From assembly GCA_041581635.1 (NCBI GenBank), contig JBFICW010000031.1, forward strand, positions 1 to 29,513: a DNA stretch of 29,513 nucleotides, read 5' to 3'. Source of the DNA: Porticoccus sp041581635. Its GTDB lineage: Bacteria; Pseudomonadota; Gammaproteobacteria; Pseudomonadales; Porticoccaceae. Of this stretch, positions 5,974 through 11,437 are shown piece by piece. Position numbers and translations under genes: made by a program. The notes under the pieces are model-generated. The model ran no database searches and was not told the origin of the DNA. It saw only the letters and a list, made by a program, of their open reading frames with translations. The stretch's first letter is position 1; each line of letters begins with the position of its first letter.

Positions 5974-6073
5974 CACCTCGCTCAAAGCACTACAGCAAGG
6001 CGTACTCAGCCGCCACAGCCACCAACTCATCACACAAGACATCAACCACAGTCTGGGCGTGTTGAGGGGGTAA
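5675..6073 (+). CDS. Phage protein, 132 aa, Pro/Thr-rich N-terminus, helical C-terminus
   Basis: GGAG lies about 11 nt before the ATG at 5675. The first 80 residues are Thr/Pro/Ala-rich and may be only the shadow of the overlapping 5653 frame. The last 55 residues (DSITLSSEQIKSLQHTINTL and onward to LGVLRG) clearly look like a structured helical protein. The TAA at 6071 forms part of the first attC-like site, so this gene is the last fixed phage gene before the cassettes. A frameshift joining the 5653 frame to this C-terminus near 5890-5930 is possible. Confidence 0.5.
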   Translation: MHLTTNTPISKSRALIPSNLMPTTASAKTSAAPTTTPGHPANHSQTTQATTTQAAPENGTASAPTPAQPPARTRATPADSITLSSEQIKSLQHTINTLRDTSLKALQQGVLSRHSHQLITQDINHSLGVLRG

Positions 6074-6131
6074 CCTTTTTATTTTGCTGCGAAGTGCGCA
6101 GCACTGAGTCTGAAACAATTATTTGTTAATG
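6068..6131 (+). other. attC-like site 0, upstream of the methyltransferase cassette
   Basis: A TAAC (6071-6074) and a GTTA (6125-6128) bound about 57 bp that contain a hairpin GCTGCG-aagtg-CGCAGC (6086-6102). The right core GTTAATG is degenerate relative to GTTRRRY. The left half belongs to the preceding phage gene, as expected if a cassette was inserted at this point. This is the weakest of the sites by consensus. Confidence 0.55.
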
Positions 6132-6140
6132 GGCCTTTTT

Positions 6141-6623
6141 ATGGCAGAGCACGAACCAAATACCGGCGCGAGTGATGAGTGGTATACGCCACCAGAAATG
6201 CTTAACGCCCTGAATGAAAGCTACGACCTAGATCCCTGCTCCCCTGGAACAGAGCATTGGGTGCCAGCTTCCAGCGTGTACACGAAGCAAGATAACGGGC
6301 TTGAACAACCGTGGTATGGGTTCGTATTTATGAACCCGCCATTTGGTAACAGAAACGGGCATGTGCCGTGGTTGGATAAATTTCTGAAGCATGGGAGTGG
6401 CATTGCGGTAGTTAGGGCGTACACATCTTCTGGCTGGTTCCATGATCACGCGGTGAAAGCTGACGCCATGTTATTTCCAAGGGGCAAGACTAAATTTGTT
6501 CGCCCTGACGGAACAATTGGTAAAAGTCCTGGGCATGGAGTTGTCTTGCTGGGGATGGGGCAACGTGCAAAAGAGGCGTTGCGGAATAGCGGGCTTGGCC
6601 TCTATGTGGATCTGGCCCATTAA
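6141..6623 (+). CDS. Phage-type DNA N6-adenine methyltransferase, 160 aa, in a cassette
   Basis: Matches the phage Dam-like N-6-adenine methyltransferase family: DEWYTPPEMLNALNESYDLDPCSP at residues about 13 to 36, the catalytic NPPFG near residue 65 (DPPY-type motif), then WLDKFLKHGSGIAVV, SGWFHDHAVKADAMLFPRGK and the late SPGHGVVLLGMG. It should methylate adenine in phage DNA, useful against restriction. The ATG at 6141 is chosen because family members begin shortly before the YTPPE element; ATG 6129 in frame is possible. The gene fills an integron cassette: GTTAATGGGCC (6125-6135) is the exact reverse complement of GGCCCATTAAC (6614-6624) at its end. Confidence 0.85.
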   Translation: MAEHEPNTGASDEWYTPPEMLNALNESYDLDPCSPGTEHWVPASSVYTKQDNGLEQPWYGFVFMNPPFGNRNGHVPWLDKFLKHGSGIAVVRAYTSSGWFHDHAVKADAMLFPRGKTKFVRPDGTIGKSPGHGVVLLGMGQRAKEALRNSGLGLYVDLAH

Positions 6624-6672
6624 CACGCGATATCAACCCAATTGGCTTATATTTCACGGAATACCGGAAAAT
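6620..6672 (+). repeat. 53-bp direct repeat, copy 1
   Basis: Identical at 51 of 53 positions to 9363-9415 (differences at 6636 and 6664). It begins with the TTAAC of the methyltransferase cassette's R''-like end and runs to the AT of the intI start codon. It includes GATATC, CCAATTGG and GGAATACCGG, and the stretch CACGCGATAT to ATATTTCACG is an imperfect inverted repeat. No GTTRRRY core follows it, so it is not a complete attC. Confidence 0.9.
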
Positions 6673-7630
6673 GAAGACTGAAGAGTGCGCAGAAAAAATC
6701 AAAAACGTCTGCAGGTTTAAACACCTATCCATACAGACCGAGCGTGCCTACCTGCACTGGTACTGGCGTTACGCAGCCTTTGCCAAAACTCGCAAAGATG
6801 CAGACCGTGAAACAAAAGTACGAGGGTTCCTCACACACCTGGCGCGAGAAAGAAAAGTTTCACCCTCAACTCAGTCTCAAGCCCTAAACGCCATCGTCTT
6901 TTTTTATAAAAATGTCATCAGCGAACCACTGGGCGACATAGGCAGCTTTGCACGCCCCAAGCGTCAACAATACCTGCCAACCGTTCTATCAAAAGAAGAA
7001 ACAGGCCGATTGCTAAATAACATGACAGGCAACTACAAGCTAATTACATCGATTCTCTATGGGTGCGGACTAAGGCTCGCAGAATGCCTAAACCTTAGAA
7101 CCAAGGACATCGATCTAGATAGGGGCACCATCACCGTTCGCCAGGGAAAAGGTGGGCGAGACAGACAGGTCATGCTCCCAGAAACACTACGCACCAGCCT
7201 GGAGCTACAAATTGACGAAGTAAAACGCAGGCACCAAATAGAGCTATCCGAAGGTCGGGGCGACGTATACATGCCAAATGCACTGGCAAGAAAACACCCA
7301 AACTCAGCCTACCAACTTGAGTGGCAATTTCTGTTCCCCAGCAGTCGACCAGGCCCATGCCCAAGAACCGGAGCGTATCGGCTCCACCATCTGCACCAAA
7401 CAGCAGTATCAAAAGCGCTACAACGTGCAAAGCGAAGCGCCAACATCAACAAAAAAATAAGCGCCCACACCCTGCGCCACTCATTCGCCACACACCTGCT
7501 TGAAAATGGCACCGACATTCGCACCGTACAAGAACTGCTCGGTCATAAAGACGTTAACACAACCATGATTTATACCCATGTTATGCAGAAGCATCACGTC
7601 AAAAGCCCGCTGGAGGCACTATCAGCATGA
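6671..7630 (+). CDS. intI: Integron integrase IntI, 319 aa
   Basis: Tyrosine recombinase with an N-terminal core-binding domain (residues 1 to 95, with HLSIQTERAYLHWYWRYA and THLARERKVSPSTQSQALNA) and a catalytic domain. Catalytic residues visible: Arg in YGCGLRLAECL, Lys near RQGKGGRDR, His and Arg in HTLRHSFATHL, His in LLGHKDV and Tyr in TTMIYTHV. The segment DVYMPNALARKHPNSAYQLE with WQFLFPS and RTGAYRLHHLH is the IntI-specific insertion that separates integron integrases from XerC/D; the C-terminal SPLEAL is also typical. Length is usual for IntI. The start lies at the end of the 53-bp repeat. It is co-directional with the cassettes and overlaps the next gene by ATGA. No LexA box is visible upstream. 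Confidence 0.93.
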   Translation: MKTEECAEKIKNVCRFKHLSIQTERAYLHWYWRYAAFAKTRKDADRETKVRGFLTHLARERKVSPSTQSQALNAIVFFYKNVISEPLGDIGSFARPKRQQYLPTVLSKEETGRLLNNMTGNYKLITSILYGCGLRLAECLNLRTKDIDLDRGTITVRQGKGGRDRQVMLPETLRTSLELQIDEVKRRHQIELSEGRGDVYMPNALARKHPNSAYQLEWQFLFPSSRPGPCPRTGAYRLHHLHQTAVSKALQRAKRSANINKKISAHTLRHSFATHLLENGTDIRTVQELLGHKDVNTTMIYTHVMQKHHVKSPLEALSA

Positions 7631-7854
7631 GTAAGGTATTAAAGGAAATTCTCGACGAACTTCGAAAGCCAACCGACTCCCTGTGGCAAGAAAAGGATAT
7701 CGCCGCGTACTATGGAACCACCCCAAGCTCCATTCGCAGAGCCACCTGTAAACCAGACTTCCCCAAAGCCATCAAACCACAAGGGCTAAGCAGGCGATGG
7801 AAGCCGAGTGAGGTTAAAGAGTGGTTTGACCGCCAAAGAGAGAACGCGGCGTAA
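7627..7854 (+). CDS. AlpA/excisionase-like HTH protein coupled to intI, 75 aa
   Basis: The ATG at 7627 overlaps the intI stop (ATGA), so the two are translated together. A winged HTH of the AlpA/MerR-like excisionase type is visible: LWQEKDIAAYYGTTPSSIRR, then PDFPKAIKPQGLSRRWKPSE and VKEWFDRQR. Such proteins serve as recombination directionality factors or as transcription activators of phage integrases. Integron integrases are not known to need such a partner, so the pairing is odd. It might instead serve the phage integrase at 9415, or repress the operon. Its TAA is part of the next attC-like site. Confidence 0.75.
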   Translation: MSKVLKEILDELRKPTDSLWQEKDIAAYYGTTPSSIRRATCKPDFPKAIKPQGLSRRWKPSEVKEWFDRQRENAA

Positions 7855-7920
7855 CCAGCAGGACAGCGGTGAGGAATGAAGCGCAGCGTAATGACGATCC
7901 GCTGCTTTAATTTGTTAAAA
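7851..7920 (+). other. attC-like or attI-like site 1, after the HTH gene
   Basis: TAAC (7852-7855) and GTTAAAA (7914-7920) bound the site. Inside, GACAGCGGT and ATCCGCTGC form a CAGCGG/CCGCTG stem. The right core and stem (ACAGCGGT...ATCCGCTGC...TTGTTAAA) resemble site 3 at 8759. Because its left half belongs to the intI-HTH module and not to a cassette, this is the best candidate for the primary attachment site (attI), although it folds like an attC. Confidence 0.65.
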
Positions 7921-7938
7921 TATCAACGGGATTAAGTT

Positions 7939-8397
7939 ATGGCCTACGCAGAAAACACCAGCGTTAGTACCGACAAAAGCAGGGCTGAAATTGAGCGAAC
8001 CCTGCAAAAATATGGGGCTGACCAATTTATGTACGGATGGGATCAGGATAAAGCTGTAGTCGGCTTTCGTATGGAGGGCAGACAGATACGTTTTTTGCTG
8101 CCAATGCCGGACAAAAAAGACCTCCGATTCACCCATACGCCTACAGGCAAGGTACGAAAAGAATCTGCTGTTTTTACAGAGTGGGAACAAGCCTGCCGCC
8201 AAAAGTGGCGAGCATTATCACTGGTGATAAAGGCCAAGCTGGAAGCTGTCGAAGCAGAGATAGCCATCTTTGAAGATGAATTTATGGCAAACATCGTTTT
8301 GCCAAACGGAGGCACTGTAAGCCAGTTTATGTTGCCGCAAATTAAAGAGGCTTATGACTCAGGGCAGATGCCAAAACTACTGCCGAACTTGAATTGA
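7939..8397 (+). CDS. Conserved phage accessory protein, 152 aa, in a cassette
   Basis: Starts MAYAENTSVSTDKSRAEIER, with KYGADQFMYGWDQDKAVVGF, RFLLPMPDKKD, EWEQACRQKWRALSLVIKAKLEAVEA and a C-terminal LPNGGTVSQFMLPQIKEAY. I recognise this as a protein often present in prophages of Gammaproteobacteria; its function is unknown to me. The ribosome site is weak (GGGATTAAG). The gene fills a cassette running from the core at 7914 to 8460; GTTAAAA at the start is complementary to TTTTAAC (8399-8405) at the end. Confidence 0.8.
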   Translation: MAYAENTSVSTDKSRAEIERTLQKYGADQFMYGWDQDKAVVGFRMEGRQIRFLLPMPDKKDLRFTHTPTGKVRKESAVFTEWEQACRQKWRALSLVIKAKLEAVEAEIAIFEDEFMANIVLPNGGTVSQFMLPQIKEAYDSGQMPKLLPNLN

Positions 8398-8398
8398 G

Positions 8399-8466
8399 TT
8401 TTAACCCAGCAGCCAGGGGCGGAAATAGCGAAGCTATTGGAGTCCCGCTGCGGTGCGTTGTTAAGT
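8399..8466 (+). other. attC-like site 2
   Basis: R''-like TTTTAAC (8399-8405) and a perfect R' core GTTAAGT (8460-8466). The 54 bp between contain an apical hairpin AATAGC-gaa-GCTATT and flanking G-rich and C-rich stretches that can pair with bulges (GGGGCGG against GTCCCGC). Size and shape fit an attC site of about 68 bp. Confidence 0.75.
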
Positions 8467-8488
8467 TTTGCCCATCTACGGAGTGAAT

Positions 8489-8764
8489 ATGAAGATTTAC
8501 AACTATGAAGAAATTAAAAACGTGCCGGAAGAATGGGTTAGCGTCGCCGAGGCTTTGCCGCCTATTGGCGTTGAAGTAATTGTTTACTGCCCAGGGAAAA
8601 TAGAGCGTGGAAAAAATCCGATTACCGCCTTATGCCGATACATCAGGCATGAGGGGGCTATAGATTATTACTGGGATAACAACTATCCGGGCAATGAAAA
8701 TTGCCATTTGGCCAGCTCGGTGACTATGTGGCGACCTATGCCGCAAGCACCGAAAGAAACTTAA
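8489..8764 (+). CDS. DUF551-family protein, 91 aa, in a cassette
   Basis: The N-terminal part has VPEEWVSVAEALPPIGVEVI and the C-terminal part SSVTMWRPMPQAPKE, the W-x-S...LP...V and the T-x-W-x-P-x-P ends that define DUF551, a small domain common in phage accessory regions with no known function. GGAG lies 6 nt before the ATG at 8489; the upstream in-frame ATG-less extension is not needed. The leader ATCTACGGAGTGA is shared with the last cassette. Cassette ends GTTAAGTTT (8460-8468) and AAACTTAAC (8757-8765) are complementary over 9 bp. Confidence 0.8.
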   Translation: MKIYNYEEIKNVPEEWVSVAEALPPIGVEVIVYCPGKIERGKNPITALCRYIRHEGAIDYYWDNNYPGNENCHLASSVTMWRPMPQAPKET

Positions 8765-8807
8765 CCGGGCTGTACAGCGGTTCATCCGCTGCCAAGAATT
8801 GTTAAAT
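8759..8807 (+). other. attC-like site 3, consensus cores
   Basis: Both cores fit the integron consensus exactly: ACTTAAC (8759-8765, RYYYAAC) and GTTAAAT (8801-8807, GTTRRRY). A CAGCGG-ttcat-CCGCTG hairpin lies between. At 49 bp it is shorter than most attC sites. Confidence 0.8.
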
Positions 8808-8827
8808 TTTTATAGAGGATTAGATCG

Positions 8828-9010
8828 ATGCTAAAGAGTCTGATTTATACATTAGTGGTTATATTCGCGATGGTTTCTATAGCGGCTATAGAATGGTTCA
8901 GCGTCCGCTATTTTGGCCGGACTGCGGTGCTATCGGTGTTCGCGATAGGCTGGTTTTTAGGCCTGTGGTGGTTCACCCATAAGTGGCTAAAACGCAAGGG
9001 CAAAATTTAA
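8828..9010 (+). CDS. Small membrane protein, 60 aa, in a cassette
   Basis: Two hydrophobic segments, about residues 4 to 24 (LIYTLVVIFAMVSIAAIEWF) and 32 to 50 (AVLSVFAIGWFLGLWWF), with a basic C-terminal tail (KWLKRKGKI) that should face the cytoplasm. No family recognised. AGAGGA lies about 10 nt before the ATG. Cassette ends GTTAAATTTT (8801-8810) and AAAATTTAAC (9002-9011) are complementary over 10 bp, and the stop codon lies in the R'' core. Confidence 0.7.
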   Translation: MLKSLIYTLVVIFAMVSIAAIEWFSVRYFGRTAVLSVFAIGWFLGLWWFTHKWLKRKGKI

Positions 9011-9063
9011 CCCCCGGTAAAAACGGCGGGCTTGCCCGTCCGAATTTGTTGCCGTTGTTAAAC
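9005..9063 (+). other. attC-like site 4, consensus cores
   Basis: ATTTAAC (9005-9011, RYYYAAC) and GTTAAAC (9057-9063, GTTRRRY) are perfect cores. Between them ACGGCGGGC-tt-GCCCGTCCG folds into a bulged stem, the usual attC form with a short apical loop. Length 59 bp. Confidence 0.8.
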
Positions 9064-9087
9064 GGCCTTTATCTACGGAGTGATGAA

Positions 9088-9366
9088 ATGATTGTGAACA
9101 TAGCCGATATGAAAGACCCGGATGATCCACAGGGCAGGACTTTCCGCGAAGTGAATAATGTAAAAGAGCACAAATTCGCTGTTGGCCAGCTCGTAGAAAT
9201 CGATGACGGGGTGAGGCTGTTTGTGGCAAAGCAAACCCGTGATTGTGATGGAACACCGCTATATTGCCTCACCCCGCGCAAGGGAGATTACCGCCAGATG
9301 CGCGAAGGGTTTGCGAACAACAACTGGATCAATGGCTGGCCAGAAGATTCGATGCAGGCCGCTTAA
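9088..9366 (+). CDS. Small conserved phage protein, 92 aa, in a cassette
   Basis: Starts MIVNIADMKDPDDPQGRTFR and has EVNNVKEHKFAVGQLVEIDD, GVRLFVAKQTRDCDGTPLYC and a C-terminal NNNWINGWPEDSM. It looks like a short beta-rich protein of a type I associate with phage accessory regions; function unknown. GGAG lies 8 nt before the ATG within the shared leader ATCTACGGAGTGA. The cassette start GTTAAACGGCC (9057-9067) matches the complement of the end GGCCGCTTAAC (9357-9367) at 10 of 11 positions. The end is followed by the second 53-bp repeat, not by a complete attC. Confidence 0.75.
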   Translation: MIVNIADMKDPDDPQGRTFREVNNVKEHKFAVGQLVEIDDGVRLFVAKQTRDCDGTPLYCLTPRKGDYRQMREGFANNNWINGWPEDSMQAA

Positions 9367-9415
9367 CACGCGATATCAATCCAATTGGCTTATATTTCAC
9401 GGAATAGCGGAAAAT
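9363..9415 (+). repeat. 53-bp direct repeat, copy 2
   Basis: Second copy of 6620-6672, 2743 bp away, 51/53 identical. It starts with the R''-like TTAAC of the last cassette and ends at the stop codon of the phage integrase on the other strand. Recombination between the copies would remove intI, the HTH gene and four cassettes and leave the methyltransferase cassette next to the phage integrase. Confidence 0.9.
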
Positions 9416-10374
9416 CAATCCAGCAGCTTCGCCAGATCGGAAGCCTTCGGGGCATAATAGGTGTTCAGCAAAATCCTTACATCCTTGTGCCCGCTGATTT
9501 TCGCCAGATCCATAACATCCACCTTCGTTGATAGCCGTGTCAACGCCTCTCTCCTTGAGTCATGGAAATGCAAATCCAGGATTCCAGCCCTTTTACAGGC
9601 CTTCCGAAACAACGCAGACGCACTCTCCATTCCCACAGAAAACCCGTCACACAACCTCAACAGTTCAACAGCCCTTGAGGACAGCGGAACGTCCCGGCGG
9701 TCACCATTTTTGGTATCCAGCAGCGCCACATAACGCTTCTCAAAATTGATATTCTCAGCGGCTATTCCACACATCTCACCGAGACGCATGGCCGACTCAA
9801 TCGCCAGCAAAAACATCACAGCAACCTCCTGTGATTTCGTCTCCACCCGCTGGCCATCAAAACCCAGTGCGATCAACACTCCATCAATTTCGTCATCCGT
9901 TGGCCTGCGATTTCTCGGCTTAGGTCTCGGTGGACGCTTAATCTCTCGAACAGGGTTGTCAATCCCCCAGCCCCACTCGAGCCTTGCCGCCTGAAAAACT
10001 GACGACAACAAATTCAGCTCTCGGTTTACTGTAGAAGCCCTAACCTTCAACAGCCTGTCGTCACGCCACTGAGCCATATCAACACGAGTGAACGCCCTCA
10101 GCGGCTTGCCTGACAACGGGTTTCGGCAAAACGCATTTAAAAAAATGCGCTCCCACCTGACCCCTTTTTTCGCACCAGAAACATCACGGGAATATTTCTG
10201 ACAAGCATCCGCCAAAGTATAGTCGGCATCACCAACCCCCTTTGCAATCTGCAACTCTTTTTCCGCTGCCCACGACTGAGCCCGAGCCTTTGTGGAAAAA
10301 GTACCAGAATGATACTCTCCCAGTTTTCGAACCTCAGCACGCCACCGCTTGCCAACCTTCCTGAACGACGCCAT
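9415..10374 (-). CDS. int: Phage tyrosine integrase, 319 aa
   Basis: N-terminal arm-binding-like part (MASFRKVGKRWRAEVRKLGE, then FSTKARAQSWAAEKE), core-binding domain (YTLADACQKYSRDV...), and a catalytic domain with Arg in AMRLGEM, Lys in LLDTKNGDRRDVPL, HFHDSRREALTRLS, SGHKDVRIL and the nucleophile Tyr in LNTYYAP. It should integrate and excise the island. The ATG at 10374 is preferred over the open frame up to 10479 because GAGGGTGGG lies just upstream and the family starts with MASFRK-like sequence. It is convergent to the cassette array and lies at the chromosomal boundary. It is unrelated to the integron integrase beyond the fold. Confidence 0.92.
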   Translation of the reverse strand: MASFRKVGKRWRAEVRKLGEYHSGTFSTKARAQSWAAEKELQIAKGVGDADYTLADACQKYSRDVSGAKKGVRWERIFLNAFCRNPLSGKPLRAFTRVDMAQWRDDRLLKVRASTVNRELNLLSSVFQAARLEWGWGIDNPVREIKRPPRPKPRNRRPTDDEIDGVLIALGFDGQRVETKSQEVAVMFLLAIESAMRLGEMCGIAAENINFEKRYVALLDTKNGDRRDVPLSSRAVELLRLCDGFSVGMESASALFRKACKRAGILDLHFHDSRREALTRLSTKVDVMDLAKISGHKDVRILLNTYYAPKASDLAKLLD

Positions 10375-10384
10375 ACCCACCCTC

Positions 10385-10405
10385 TTTGGCGTAAATTTGG
10401 CGTAA
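10385..10405. repeat. Tandem TTTGGCGTAA, candidate integrase arm sites
   Basis: TTTGGCGTAA occurs at 10385-10394 and 10396-10405, 11 bp apart and so on one face of the helix. It stands just upstream of the integrase start, where phage attachment regions carry arm-type integrase sites. The core attachment site should lie between here and 10566, but without the left end it cannot be located. Confidence 0.4.
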
Positions 10406-10565
10406 CACGGTAGCGCAATATGGCAAATATTGGAAATATATAGCAGCAAGCAGGCTCGGCGCGATGGGCGTAAAGTCAACTATGGCGGCACTTGGAGGGA
10501 AATGACACAATGTGGAAAAATGTCGACAACGCCTCTCCGGGGCGCCAAACACTACTACTCATCCT

Positions 10566-11276
10566 ATGAACCTACTTCTTCTCGAAGACACGGACTTTAT
10601 CGCTGAAAGCCAAGCGAAGGTTACTGGACGCCGATTAACGCATTTACTAGACATTCAAAAGGTGGCCGTCGGCGATAGCCTGAAAGCTGGGCTAATCAAT
10701 GGACTTATGGGAACAGCCGATGTTTTACACATTGATGCTGAATCTATACACCTCGACGTAACACTAACTGAACAGCCTCCCGCACCTCTTCCCCTCACAC
10801 TGATTCTGGCACTGCCTCGCCCCAAAATGCTTCGCCGTATCTTACAAACCATTGCCACGATGGGCGTCAAAAAACTGTATTTAATCAACACTTGGCGAGT
10901 GGAAAAAAGCTACTGGCAAACACCTTGGCTCGCTGACACGGCTCTCAGACAACAACTTATTTTTGGCCTTGAACAAGGCGGCGACACCCAATTACCCGAA
11001 ATCATCATTAAAAAGAGGTTTAAACCCTTTGTTGAGGACGAGCTCACAAGCATTACTACCGACACCAGATCCTTCGTTGCGCATCCCACGGGAGTAAACC
11101 CCTGCCCCATGGCATTCAATCAACCCTCAACATTAGCGATTGGTCCAGAGGGCGGTTTTATAGACTATGAGGTGGAAAAATTTATAGACATGGGATTTCA
11201 GTCGATAACCCTGGGCAGCAGAATTCTCAGGGTAGAAACAGCTGTTCCTGTACTACTATCAAGACTCTTTTCTTAA
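10566..11276 (+). CDS. rsmE: 16S rRNA (uracil1498-N3)-methyltransferase RsmE, 236 aa
   Basis: RsmE methylates U1498 of 16S rRNA using S-adenosylmethionine. Visible family elements are the N-terminal PUA-like part with HLLDIQKVAVGDSLKAG, LILALPRPKMLRRILQTIAT with GVKKLYLINTWRVEKSYW, the SPOUT knot signature LAIGPEGGFIDYEVE and the C-terminal LGSRILRVETAVPVL. Length is close to the usual 240. The ATG at 10566 begins MNLLLLEDTDF as in family members; an upstream in-frame ATG at 10512 is in the boundary region. No clear Shine-Dalgarno precedes it. It is the first chromosomal gene next to the island, and its promoter may lie within the attachment region. Confidence 0.93.
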   Translation: MNLLLLEDTDFIAESQAKVTGRRLTHLLDIQKVAVGDSLKAGLINGLMGTADVLHIDAESIHLDVTLTEQPPAPLPLTLILALPRPKMLRRILQTIATMGVKKLYLINTWRVEKSYWQTPWLADTALRQQLIFGLEQGGDTQLPEIIIKKRFKPFVEDELTSITTDTRSFVAHPTGVNPCPMAFNQPSTLAIGPEGGFIDYEVEKFIDMGFQSITLGSRILRVETAVPVLLSRLFS

Positions 11277-11437
11277 TTATCCAGTAACGGATACAGGCCA
11301 CCTGTGATAAAAATGGGCATGTACATTCCGCGAAATATTAGGGTATATTCCCTCTAACTCATCCAGAACGAACGTTTTATTATAAAATTGGTCTATGAAA
11401 TCAATCTGGACACACCCGTTAAAGGAGATCAGTATCT

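Larger units (their letters stand above)
6125..9415 (+). mobile_element. Phage-borne integron: IntI, HTH partner and five cassettes
   Basis: Order: methyltransferase cassette, 53-bp repeat, intI, AlpA-like gene, then four cassettes (phage protein, DUF551, membrane protein, small phage protein), then the second 53-bp repeat. Between the genes lie attC-like sites of 49 to 72 bp. Each cassette start is complementary to its own end: 11/11 bp for the first, 7 bp, 9 bp and 10 bp for the next three, 10/11 for the last. That is a defining property of integron cassettes, because R'' and R' of one attC derive from the two ends of one circle. All genes including intI point rightward, unlike the usual divergent intI. 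Confidence 0.8.
1..10500. mobile_element. Right part of a prophage or phage-like island ending at an integrase
   Basis: Seen: divergent Cro/CI-like regulators, two control regions sharing an operator motif, dense overlapping small genes, phage-type accessory genes, and a tyrosine integrase at the end next to the housekeeping gene rsmE. The element continues past the left window edge, so neither attL nor structural genes are visible. The right boundary must lie between the integrase start (10374) and the rsmE start (10566); the value 10500 is only a midpoint guess. Whether it is an intact phage, a satellite or a remnant cannot be told from this piece. Confidence 0.85.

Noticed and set aside
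6620..6672. Intrinsic promoter for intI in the 53-bp repeat (TTAACA and TATATT)
   Set aside because: The two elements are about 22 bp apart, too far for a normal sigma-70 promoter.
6068..9415. CRISPR array or ordinary interspersed repeats as explanation of the repeated hairpins
   Set aside because: The sites are unequal in length and sequence, share only the core bases and stem pattern, and each separates one gene; this fits attC sites and not CRISPR repeats.
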